This document shows positions 1 through 5,452 of a stretch of 6,925 bases of DNA, in pieces. Under the pieces are notes generated by a model. That model was not told the origin of the DNA, did no database searches, and worked only from the letters and a program-made list of their open reading frames with translations. Where the stretch lies: NCBI GenBank assembly GCA_031177555.1, contig JAPSGM010000105.1, positions 1-6,925 on the forward strand, given 5' to 3'. Both the position numbers and the translations under genes were made by a program. Source of the stretch: Chloroflexota bacterium. Lineage in GTDB: Bacteria > Chloroflexota > Limnocylindria > QHBO01. Every line of letters begins with the position of its first letter. The stretch's first letter is position 1.

Positions 1-27
1 TTCCTGTGTTTCAGCCATTCGGCGTCT

Positions 28-47
28 CGGCCGACTTCGGCCGTTTT
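28..47 (+). terminator. Terminator-like hairpin at left edge
   Basis: CGGCCG (28-33) and CGGCCG (38-43) form a 6-bp GC stem with a 4-nt loop, and TTTT (44-47) follows directly. This is the layout of a short Rho-independent terminator read on the plus strand. It would end transcription of a gene lying left of the window and converging on the nitrilase gene. The T-run is short and no upstream gene is visible, so the call is tentative. Nothing else between 1 and 201 looks like a gene. Confidence 0.35.
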
Positions 48-201
48 CGTCTGGAGCATCAAACTGCGAAGTTGCGGCGCGAATGGCCCCGCCGCGGCCG
101 GAAATGTGCTCCCGGCAGCAAAATCCGCGACTCGGAACGCGGCGTGCTTCCCTATTCGATGCTGCACGTGAAAGATGCTGTCGGCCAGAGGCCGCGGGGC
201 C

Positions 202-1080
202 TTACTCGACGTCGCCCGAGTACTGCGTGGCGCTCGGCGGATGCTGCCGGTCTGCGCCGGGGCGCAGCAGCCGCTCGTAAAGGCCCGGCCGCCGATCCCC
301 GATGGTGTCCCACTCGTGCTCTCCCGGCCGCCGCTGGACGTGTGTCACCCGTGCCGCCTCGGGATCGACCTCCCCGGTGAGCAGCTCCTCGCCGTCACCG
401 GCCCGGGCCAGCACCTGTCCCTCGTAGTCGACCAGGAGGGATCGGCCCATGAAGGTCGTGCCGCGCTCGGTTCCGATCCGGTCCGCTGCCAGCACGTAGC
501 AGTGGTTCTCGGCCGCGCGCGCCGGGGCGAAGAGGTCCGGGTGGAACTCCACCCCGACGGGCCAGTTGGTGGGCAGCGCGATCAGGTCGGCACCCTCCAG
601 CGAGCAGATGCGCGCGGCCTCCGGGAAACGCAGGTCGTAGCAGATCAGCACCCCGAAGCGCAGGCCGTCGATCTCGATCACCGAGGGCGCATCAGGGCCC
701 GGCGTCGCGAAGCGGTCCACGCCCAGGAAGGGCAGGTGCATCTTGCGGTAGCGGTAGCGGCGGCCATCGGGCAGGAGGACGAGGGCGGTGTTGAAGACCT
801 CGTCGGCATCGGGCTCCAGGGTGCCGCACACGATCGTCATCCGGTGCGTCTCGGCCAGCCCCAGCAGCGTCCGCTCGGCGATGGCCTCCGCCTTGCGTGC
901 CACCGGCAGCGCCTCGGACAGCGAGGCGAAGGCGTAGCCGGTCACCGCCGCCTCGGGCAGGACCGTGAAGGTCGAGCCGGCCGCGGCGGCATCACCTACG
1001 GCACGCGCGATGAGGTCGAGGTTGGCCTCGACCTCACCGAGCTTGGGATCGATCTGGCAGGCGGCGACGCGAATGGTCAC
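202..1080 (-). CDS. Nitrilase-superfamily carbon-nitrogen hydrolase
   Basis: This 292-residue protein belongs to the carbon-nitrogen hydrolase (nitrilase) superfamily, cytosolic enzymes that hydrolyse amides or related C-N bonds through a Glu-Lys-Cys triad. All three residues are visible: E43 in VLPEAAVTGY, K113 in YRKMHLPF and C147 in GVLICYDLRFPE. The CN-hydrolase fold fills about residues 3-265, and the length is typical of a single-domain amidase-type member. YDLRFPE after the cysteine resembles aliphatic amidases, omega-amidases and carbamoylases more than true nitrilases, but the substrate cannot be read from sequence. Translation starts at GTG (1080-1078). The nearby ATG (1088-1086) is out of frame and meets a stop after three codons, and the Shine-Dalgarno sequence is weak. 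There is no signal peptide. The gene stands alone, and its upstream region is the dyad array at 1116-1299. A small AGGCC/GGCCT hairpin (189-202) overlaps the stop codon. Confidence 0.92.
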   Translation of the reverse strand: MTIRVAACQIDPKLGEVEANLDLIARAVGDAAAAGSTFTVLPEAAVTGYAFASLSEALPVARKAEAIAERTLLGLAETHRMTIVCGTLEPDADEVFNTALVLLPDGRRYRYRKMHLPFLGVDRFATPGPDAPSVIEIDGLRFGVLICYDLRFPEAARICSLEGADLIALPTNWPVGVEFHPDLFAPARAAENHCYVLAADRIGTERGTTFMGRSLLVDYEGQVLARAGDGEELLTGEVDPEAARVTHVQRRPGEHEWDTIGDRRPGLYERLLRPGADRQHPPSATQYSGDVE

Positions 1081-1115
1081 CGCCGCATGTTACCCGCCGC
1101 GGATCCGGCGCCGTT

Positions 1116-1299
1116 GGTCGATAGATAGGTCAGGATCTCGCGCGAGGTCGCGCTCACGCGTGATTTGGAGCATCTATCGGTTAGCCCCGGGCACGAAGCG
1201 CGCGCCCGCGTGGGCCTCCCGCTCAGACGTGACCGATAGATCGGCCAGACCGCGCGCGAACCGGAGCTCGTGCGAGAAATGGACCGATCCATCGGTCAG
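1116..1299. repeat. Four-copy array of a 16-bp dyad, consensus GACCGATNNATCGGTC
   Basis: Four same-orientation copies begin at 1116, 1167, 1231 and 1282, giving spacings of 51, 64 and 51 bp. The 1282-1297 copy is a perfect 7+2+7 inverted repeat. The 1231-1246 copy has one mismatch. The 1116-1131 copy keeps 5/7 and 6/7 of the half-sites, and the 1167-1182 copy keeps 3/7 and 6/7. All four are followed by AG. The intervening DNA is itself similar, with CGCGCG stretches followed by GCTC. Copies 1-2 and 3-4 are both offset by 115 bp, so an old 115-bp duplication is possible. The array fills the upstream region of the nitrilase gene and begins about 22 bp past the stop of the upstream operon. A dimeric repressor binding several operators is one reading; a structured RNA or an intergenic repeat family are others. 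Confidence 0.72.
1282..1297. promoter_or_regulatory. Perfect 16-bp palindromic candidate operator
   Basis: GACCGAT, two spacer bases, then ATCGGTC. This is the most symmetrical copy in the array and the best candidate binding site. GACC...GGTC dyads of this size resemble operators of dimeric helix-turn-helix regulators such as TetR-family proteins (a family generalisation). No regulator gene is present in the window, so its protein partner is unknown. It lies about 200 bp upstream of the nitrilase start and 25 bp beyond the stop codon at 1322, so a role at the 3' end of the operon message is also possible. Confidence 0.45.
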
Positions 1300-1321
1300 G
1301 CCTTAGGCGGCCCGAGTCAGG

Positions 1322-1714
1322 TCACCATGGGCTGTCGAAGGTGTGGCAGATGTAGTAGTCCCAGCCGAACCGCGGAAACAGCCAGCTGTACTCGTAGCTC
1401 GGCGGATCGGTGGGACACGGCTGGCCGCGGAACAGGTCTGCCCGGATCATGCGCTCGGTGCCGAGCAGCTCGGCATCGGTCGCGGTGGTATCGGTCGTGG
1501 CGAAAGCCAGCATGGTGACCACCTCAGCCTCGCCGGCGATGACCTTGGCCAGCGCTCCGGGCGGGGCGCAGTGGACGTTCGGGTTGAACGGAGGAGGCAG
1601 GATGCAGTCCCACCCGGCTCGCGAAAGCTGGGCCGGGCTAATGCCGGCCGCCGTGGCCTGGCCGACCGGCAGCAGGGCGAGCGCGGCCAGGACGGCAATC
1701 ATCAATCGGCGCAT
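1322..1714 (-). CDS. Small secreted cysteine-containing hypothetical protein
   Basis: I do not recognise a named function. The 130-residue product starts MRRLMIAVLAALALLPV and has a clear Sec signal peptide (about 1-22, A-x-A-like cleavage near TAA). The mature part holds four cysteines at 37, 49, 100 and 123, which could form two disulfides outside the cell. It also has the proline-rich segment PPPFNPNVHCAPPG and aromatic clusters near the C terminus. I chose ATG 1714 because GGAG (1726-1723) lies 8 nt upstream. GTG 1723, three codons earlier, overlaps the stop of the preceding gene as GTGA and is the alternative (133 residues). Either way the gene is translationally coupled and is the last cistron of the sigma/anti-sigma operon. 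It shares an NPNV-x-C motif with the preceding protein (FNPNVHC against WNPNVSC). No U-rich terminator is seen after the stop. Confidence 0.8.
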   Translation of the reverse strand: MRRLMIAVLAALALLPVGQATAAGISPAQLSRAGWDCILPPPFNPNVHCAPPGALAKVIAGEAEVVTMLAFATTDTTATDAELLGTERMIRADLFRGQPCPTDPPSYEYSWLFPRFGWDYYICHTFDSPW

Positions 1715-1719
1715 GGTCG

Positions 1720-2283
1720 TCACTCCATCTCAGCGTGCTGGCAGGACACGTTCGGGTTCCAGTCGGCGAACATGCCGCTGGGGTTGGGCTCCCACAGCCA
1801 GGCGTGCAGCTCGTAGAAGGGCGGCAGCCCGTAGCGGTTGGGAGATGGGATGAGGCTGAAGGTGCGGCCGAACAGGGCCGGTGGGGCGCTGTTCTCCGCG
1901 TCCCAAGCCTCGGCCAAGACGACGTACTCGACCGCGACCAGCCGGTAGCCGCCGCTCGCCTTCGGCTCGAACACCAGGACTTCCGGCTGCGCGGCGTTGA
2001 TCAGCGAGTCGCCGACCAGGGCGCCGTCGGCGAAGTGCTGGCCCATGGTCCCGACGCCGGGTTCCTCGGTGCAGACGTGGAACTTGCCGTACCCCGCGGC
2101 CTCGGCGACGGTGAGGTCGTGGAAGGCGGCGGTTGCCCGCCGAACCGCGGCGAGCTGCGACTGCCCGGCGGCGCCGCCTACCAGCTGGGTGGCCAGGAGG
2201 GTCATGAGCACGGTCAGCGCGACCGCAACGCCGGTGACGAGCGCCGGGCGCTGGCCCAGCGTGGGGGATCCAATGTGAAGCAT
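1720..2283 (-). CDS. Secreted or membrane-anchored conserved hypothetical protein
   Basis: This 187-residue protein has one N-terminal hydrophobic segment (about 14-37, VTGVAVALTVLMTLLATQLV) that is either a signal peptide or an anchor. The rest would be extracytoplasmic. I recognise the pattern from uncharacterised bacterial proteins with no assigned function: an AxxAGY segment (about 62-65), MGQHF with H83, PEVLVFEP (100-107), RLVAVEYVV, then SPNRYGLPPFYELHAW (147-162, H160) and FADWNPNVSC (172-181). H83, H160, C71 and C181 stand out as possible ligand or disulfide residues. I chose ATG 2283 because GAGAGG ends 7 nt upstream and the hydrophobic segment then sits near the N terminus. Starts at GTG 2343 or ATG 2340 would add 19-20 residues and abut the anti-sigma stop, but they lack a clear ribosome site. 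The stop (1722-1720) is followed within 5 nt by the next gene. As third cistron of the operon it may be a target or partner of the sigma system. Confidence 0.8.
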   Translation of the reverse strand: MLHIGSPTLGQRPALVTGVAVALTVLMTLLATQLVGGAAGQSQLAAVRRATAAFHDLTVAEAAGYGKFHVCTEEPGVGTMGQHFADGALVGDSLINAAQPEVLVFEPKASGGYRLVAVEYVVLAEAWDAENSAPPALFGRTFSLIPSPNRYGLPPFYELHAWLWEPNPSGMFADWNPNVSCQHAEME

Positions 2284-2342
2284 GACGAGACCTCTCTCTG
2301 TAGTCGAGTCCACATCAGCGACGGGCGGGTCGCGCGACATCA

Positions 2343-3206
2343 CTACGGCGTGAACTCGATGGATTCGACGATGTCGGTTGCGGCCTGGACGGCTTCATCC
2401 GGCGTTCCGGGGAAGTCGAAGGCCTCGATGACGAGCCGGGTGCCATCCACGTCCACGATCCACAGCCGCTGACTCTCGCCCCCGAACAGACCGCGCGTGA
2501 AGTTGCTGGCGTAGAAGCTGACGATGGTGCCGCAGCCGACCGGCTGCTCCGGGTCCACGCTCAGCTCCAGGTACATCGCGGGGAAGTCACCAAGGGTCGT
2601 TTCCACAGGGTCGGTTGCGATCCGTCGCGGTTGATCTGCGAAGGCATCAGCCAAATCCTCGATGGTGGGCCCGACATCGAGCCGATCGAATCCCGGATTG
2701 CAGGCGTCGGCAGGCAGACCCGTGATCCGGTGGAAGCCGACGCCGGCGGCATCAGGCGGGTCGCAATTCGGGCGCGAACAGAGGGCGCGCGTGTTGGCAG
2801 AGGCCGCCCCCCGCTCCCACACGTAGTTGTGCCACCCCTCGGTGGGGACGGTAAACGTGATGCGGACCGGGAAGTCCTCGTGGACGAAGTAGGTTCCAGG
2901 GACCAGCTGGGTGGTGCCCGCCAGCGGACGAGCCGAAGGCGACGGGGTCGCCTCCGGCGTTCCGACGTTCCGCGGCAGGAAGCTGGCGCCCAGGAGGGCG
3001 GCGGCGATGACCACCGCTGCGGCAGTGCCGTAGCGGATGGACTTGTTGTTCATGAATGGGATCCTCCGCGCCAGCCAGCCGGCTTGGCGCTGGGGGGTCG
3101 TGTCCACGTCAGCCAGGAGTGCGAAGAGGAGGCGTTCCGCATCCTCCTGCCGGTCCTCGCGCAGCCACGACCGAACGATGCGCTCCAACTCGGGATCGGC
3201 CTTCAT
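2343..3206 (-). CDS. Putative transmembrane anti-sigma factor, module 1
   Basis: This 287-residue protein is cotranscribed with the sigma gene before it; the start codon overlaps the sigma stop as ATGA (3206-3203), with GGAGG 7 nt upstream. Residues 1-50 would be cytoplasmic and contain VRSWL and TTPQRQAGWLARR, the expected sigma-binding part. One membrane helix lies at about 60-77 (TAAAVVIAAALLGASFL). A short Pro/Ser/Thr linker (about 83-95) leads to an extracytoplasmic domain of about 190 residues. The HxxxCxxC motif of zinc anti-sigma (ZAS) domains is absent, so the anti-sigma role rests on gene order, topology and resemblance to the second copy at 3844-4731. The outer domain has cysteines in LCSRPNC, DACNPG and VGCGT, and shares a TYFVHEDFPVRITFTV-like entry with its paralogue. 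The family of this domain is unknown to me. It would hold the sigma factor at the membrane until an outside signal releases it. Confidence 0.75.
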   Translation of the reverse strand: MKADPELERIVRSWLREDRQEDAERLLFALLADVDTTPQRQAGWLARRIPFMNNKSIRYGTAAAVVIAAALLGASFLPRNVGTPEATPSPSARPLAGTTQLVPGTYFVHEDFPVRITFTVPTEGWHNYVWERGAASANTRALCSRPNCDPPDAAGVGFHRITGLPADACNPGFDRLDVGPTIEDLADAFADQPRRIATDPVETTLGDFPAMYLELSVDPEQPVGCGTIVSFYASNFTRGLFGGESQRLWIVDVDGTRLVIEAFDFPGTPDEAVQAATDIVESIEFTP

Positions 3207-3751
3207 GGCCCCACCTCCCGGACTGTGGGTCGCGCGTCGGCGTCGAGCGCCGAGCGCAGTCCGCGCATCGCGTAATGAAGTCTCGAAGCGACCGTCCCGG
3301 CGGGGATGCCGAGCACTTCGGCGATCCCTTCGAACGGCAGGTCCAGGTAGTGGCGAAGCACCACCACCGTTCGTTGATCCATGGGAAGCCGGCCGAAGGC
3401 CCTGTGGAGCTGGTCACGATCGATGACCGACCGCGTCCCGTCGTCCTCAACCGGTTCGTCAACCGGCAGCAGGGTCAGGTTCGGGGTCCAACGGCGATTG
3501 CGACGGGCCTCGGCGTAACAGGCGCGCACGAGGAGGCGGTACGACCAGGCGTCAAAGCGCGCCGGGTCGCGAAGCTGCGGAAGGTCCCGCCAGATGGAAA
3601 GCAACGCCTGCTGCGTCGCGTCCTCCGCCAGGCTCAGGTCGCGCAGGATCCTGTGCGACGCCGCCAGGTACCGATCGGCACGCTCGGCAGCAAGGACCGC
3701 GAACGCATCCTTGTCGCCTCGCTGTGCCCGTGCCACGAGATCGGTGTCCAT
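3203..3751 (-). CDS. ECF-type sigma-70 family RNA polymerase sigma factor, module 1
   Basis: This 182-residue protein directs RNA polymerase to a specific promoter set. Sigma region 2 covers about 14-75, with HRILRD, the conserved LAEDATQQALLSIWRDL and PARFDAW. Region 4 covers about 121-170, with RLPMDQRTVVVLRHYLDLPF and a helix-turn-helix (GIAEVLGIPAGTVASRLHYA). The size and the lack of regions 1 and 3 fit an extracytoplasmic-function sigma. I chose ATG 3751 because GGAAGGGG precedes it and MDTDLV then aligns exactly with the paralogue at 4728-5282. A TTG at 3778 would add nine residues. Identity to the paralogue is 122/182 without gaps, highest in LAEDATQ, RDLPQLR and GTVxSRLHYAMRGLR. The stop overlaps the anti-sigma start. 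Such pairs are usually autoregulated; its own promoter would lie within 3752-3843, but none is clear. Confidence 0.92.
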   Translation of the reverse strand: MDTDLVARAQRGDKDAFAVLAAERADRYLAASHRILRDLSLAEDATQQALLSIWRDLPQLRDPARFDAWSYRLLVRACYAEARRNRRWTPNLTLLPVDEPVEDDGTRSVIDRDQLHRAFGRLPMDQRTVVVLRHYLDLPFEGIAEVLGIPAGTVASRLHYAMRGLRSALDADARPTVREVGP

Positions 3752-3843
3752 GACCCCTTCCACGCCGGCATCGGTCAACGGCCGATGCTCACACGGTATG
3801 GGGCCGGGACACCGATGTGAACTTCAAAACTCGTTCGGCGGGC

Positions 3844-4731
3844 TCATTCGTCGATGCGGACGGAGTCCATGATCCCGACCATCTCGGAGCGCTCGTCCGC
3901 GGTCACGTCGGGGGGGTAGGCAGCGGCGATCATGACGCGTGTCCCGGCCACATCCAGGATGCGCAACAGGTTGTGCTCGTTGGATGAGACGCCATTCAAC
4001 CTGTCGGCGGTCGCCCAGGTTCGAATGTCGCATCCCGGGTTGAACGGTGCGATCACCTCGAGCTGCATGCCGCTGTACCCGTCCACCGTCACCTCTACCG
4101 GCGTGCTCGACTCGAAGCCCTCCAGGTCGGCGATCGCCGCCACGAGGTCGTCGACGGATGGACCAACCGGCGGCTCCACCATCGCATCCGAGCCGCACGG
4201 ATCCGCGACGACGTTCTCGATGATGAGGAAGCTGATACCCCGCGAGCCGCTGTCCGGCCCTGACGGGCAGACGCCCTGCTCGTGCTCGCCTGCCGAGCAG
4301 GTTTCCCACCCATCGCGGATCGTAAACGTCAGGTTGACCGGGAAGCCCTCGGTCAGGGCATATGTGCCCGCGTCGAGCGTTTGTCCCTCGCCGAGCACCA
4401 AACTGGCCGGCGTCCCCGTCGGCAACGTGTCTAACGTCGGCGTCGCAGTTGACGTCGGGGTCGCAGTCGGCGTCGGCGGTCCGCCAACGTCCCTTGGCAG
4501 CACGCTCAGGCCGGCCAGGATCGCGGCCGCGACGACGGCGGCGGCGAACCCGAACCGGAGCCGATTGGTCCCACGCGTCATGAAATGGCGCGCAAGCCAT
4601 CCCCCGCGACGCTGGGGTGTGGCGTGCAGGCTCTCCTCGACGGCGTCCAGGACGCGGTCCGGAAGCACGGTCACACCCTCCTCCAGCCATGAGCGCACGA
4701 CGCGGGTTGTATCGCGCTCCGTGCGGCTCAT
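3844..4731 (-). CDS. Putative transmembrane anti-sigma factor, module 2
   Basis: This 295-residue paralogue of the protein at 2343-3206 follows its own sigma gene. The start overlaps the sigma stop as ATGA (4731-4728), with GGGAG 7 nt upstream. The same open frame continues further upstream only as a shadow of the sigma gene. The cytoplasmic part (1-55) contains VVRSWLEEG, LPDRVLDAVEESL and TPQRRGGWLARHF. The membrane helix is at about 60-79 (FGFAAAVVAAAILAGLSVL). A Thr/Pro-rich linker (about 84-110, repeated TPT units) separates it from an outer domain of roughly 185 residues with TLDAGTYALTEGFPVNLTF and cysteines in ETCSAG, GVCPSG, DPCGS and PGCD. No zinc anti-sigma HxxxCxxC motif is present. 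The N-terminal and membrane parts resemble the first copy closely. The outer domain matches only in a few anchors, including TYxxxExFPVxxTFT, VGPxxxDL and VAGTRVMIAA against VDGTRLVIEA. The likely role is to sequester the sigma factor at 4728-5282 in response to an extracytoplasmic cue. Confidence 0.77.
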   Translation of the reverse strand: MSRTERDTTRVVRSWLEEGVTVLPDRVLDAVEESLHATPQRRGGWLARHFMTRGTNRLRFGFAAAVVAAAILAGLSVLPRDVGGPPTPTATPTSTATPTLDTLPTGTPASLVLGEGQTLDAGTYALTEGFPVNLTFTIRDGWETCSAGEHEQGVCPSGPDSGSRGISFLIIENVVADPCGSDAMVEPPVGPSVDDLVAAIADLEGFESSTPVEVTVDGYSGMQLEVIAPFNPGCDIRTWATADRLNGVSSNEHNLLRILDVAGTRVMIAAAYPPDVTADERSEMVGIMDSVRIDE

Positions 4732-5282
4732 TGCGCCACTCCCTGAGCTGTCGGACGCGCGTCGGCCTCGAGCGCGGCGCGCAGCCCGCGCATCGCGTAA
4801 TGGAGGCGGGATCGGACCGTGCCCTCCGGCACGTCGAGGACCTGCGCCACCTGCGACAGCGGCAAGTCGAGGTAGTGGTGCAGGACGACCACCGCTCGGT
4901 GGTCGACGGAGAGCCGCCGGAACCCGCGCTCGAGCTGGTCGCGATCGTGGACCGAGTGCGTCGCGTCGGAGGCCATCGGCTCGTCCGTCTCGAGGAGCCT
5001 CAGGTTCGGCGCCCAGGCCCGGGACTTGCGACCCTCCGCGTAGCAGGCGCGCACGACGACCCGATACGCCCACGCCTCGAAGCGGGCGGGCTCACGCAGC
5101 TGGGGCAGGTCGCGCCAGATCGCCAGCAGCGCGTGCTGCGTGGCGTCCTCGGCGAGATGGGTGTCGCGCAAGATTCGGTGCGCGACGGCATGGAGTCGAT
5201 CACCAAACGCCACTGCAAGGCTCATGAAAGCCCCTTCGTCACCGCGTTGAGCTCGCGTCACGAGATCGGTGTCCATATCCAT
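4728..5282 (-). CDS. ECF-type sigma-70 family RNA polymerase sigma factor, module 2
   Basis: This 184-residue sigma factor is the first gene of the second module. Region 2 spans about 16-77 (AHRILRDTHLAEDATQ, IWRDLPQLR, PARFEAW). Region 4 spans about 123-172 (RLSVDHRAVVVLHHYLDLPL, then QVLDVPEGTVRSRLHYAMRG). From MDTDLV onward it aligns without gaps with the sigma factor at 3203-3751 (67% identity by hand count). Most differences lie in region 2.1, in the linker after LL(E/P)xDEP and at the start of the region 4 helix-turn-helix (SQVAQVLDV against EGIAEVLGI), so the two may read related but distinct promoters. Translation begins at ATG 5282, just after an in-frame TGA, or at ATG 5276, which matches the paralogue's start. 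Neither has a strong ribosome site. A stable hairpin (5296-5320) lies 13 bp upstream of 5282 and could affect translation. The stop overlaps the anti-sigma start. Confidence 0.92.
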   Translation of the reverse strand: MDMDTDLVTRAQRGDEGAFMSLAVAFGDRLHAVAHRILRDTHLAEDATQHALLAIWRDLPQLREPARFEAWAYRVVVRACYAEGRKSRAWAPNLRLLETDEPMASDATHSVHDRDQLERGFRRLSVDHRAVVVLHHYLDLPLSQVAQVLDVPEGTVRSRLHYAMRGLRAALEADARPTAQGVAQ

Positions 5283-5295
5283 CCGTCAGCGACTC

Positions 5296-5320
5296 GGGGT
5301 GAGGCAAGCGCCTCACACCC
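5296..5320 (-). promoter_or_regulatory. Leader hairpin upstream of the module 2 sigma gene
   Basis: GTGAGGC (5299-5305) pairs with GCCTCAC (5310-5316) across a 4-nt loop. GGG (5296-5298) pairs with CCC (5318-5320) past a one-base bulge, giving a 10-bp stem. It ends 13 bp before the sigma ATG at 5282. The octamer AGCGACTC flanks the hairpin at 5288-5295 and again at 5344-5351. In RNA the stem could influence ribosome access or be part of a 5' leader element; as DNA it could be an operator. It lacks a U-tract and so is not an obvious attenuator. Confidence 0.4.
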
Positions 5321-5385
5321 ATTACGGGTCGCGTGCATGGGGTAGCGACTCAATCTTAGGAATCGCCGAACGTCCGATGTGATGG

Positions 5386-5421
5386 GATGGGGAGGTGACA
5401 CCGCGGTGCCACCTCCCCATC
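5386..5421. terminator. Long inverted repeat between the propeller gene and sigma module 2
   Basis: GATGGGGAGGTG (5386-5397) is perfectly complementary to CACCTCCCCATC (5410-5421). The 12-base interior contains the palindrome CACCGCGGTG (5399-5408), so a nearly continuous hairpin of about 15 bp can form. It begins about 32 bp past the stop of the propeller gene (5453), where a terminator for that gene would be expected. No T-run follows on either strand, so it could be a U-less terminator, a 3'-end stabiliser or a protein-binding palindrome for the downstream sigma operon. Confidence 0.5.
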
Positions 5422-5452
5422 AGCCCTCTACAGCCCGGCGTGAGCTGTGCCG

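Noticed and set aside
175..1128. Long plus-strand open frame opposite the nitrilase gene
   Set aside because: Its composition is Arg/Gly/His-rich with no recognisable motif. The minus strand encodes a full nitrilase with all catalytic residues, so this is a GC-driven shadow.
1116..1299. CRISPR array
   Set aside because: The repeats are short and degenerate, the intervening segments resemble one another and differ in length, and no cas gene is present.
2284..2343. Start of the 187-residue protein gene at GTG 2343 or ATG 2340
   Set aside because: There is no ribosome site, and the added segment is polar and precedes the hydrophobic signal. ATG 2283 has GAGAGG at good spacing. This start is not fully excluded.
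4434..4480. GTCGGCGTC-like direct repeats as a regulatory repeat
   Set aside because: They lie inside the anti-sigma gene and simply encode the Thr/Pro linker.
3844..5073. N-terminal extension of the module 2 anti-sigma to 409 residues
   Set aside because: The extra 114 residues overlap the sigma gene in another frame and are Arg/Ala-rich. ATG 4731 has a Shine-Dalgarno site and the same ATGA overlap as module 1.
3932..5227. 431-codon plus-strand open frame across sigma and anti-sigma module 2
   Set aside because: It spans the antisense of two well-supported genes and becomes an Arg/Pro/Ala low-complexity product. It has no domain and no suitable start context.
4617..5345. 242-codon plus-strand open frame opposite sigma module 2
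   Set aside because: Antisense shadow of a clear ECF sigma gene. A similar shadow opposite sigma 1 (3056-3820) reflects the same codon bias.
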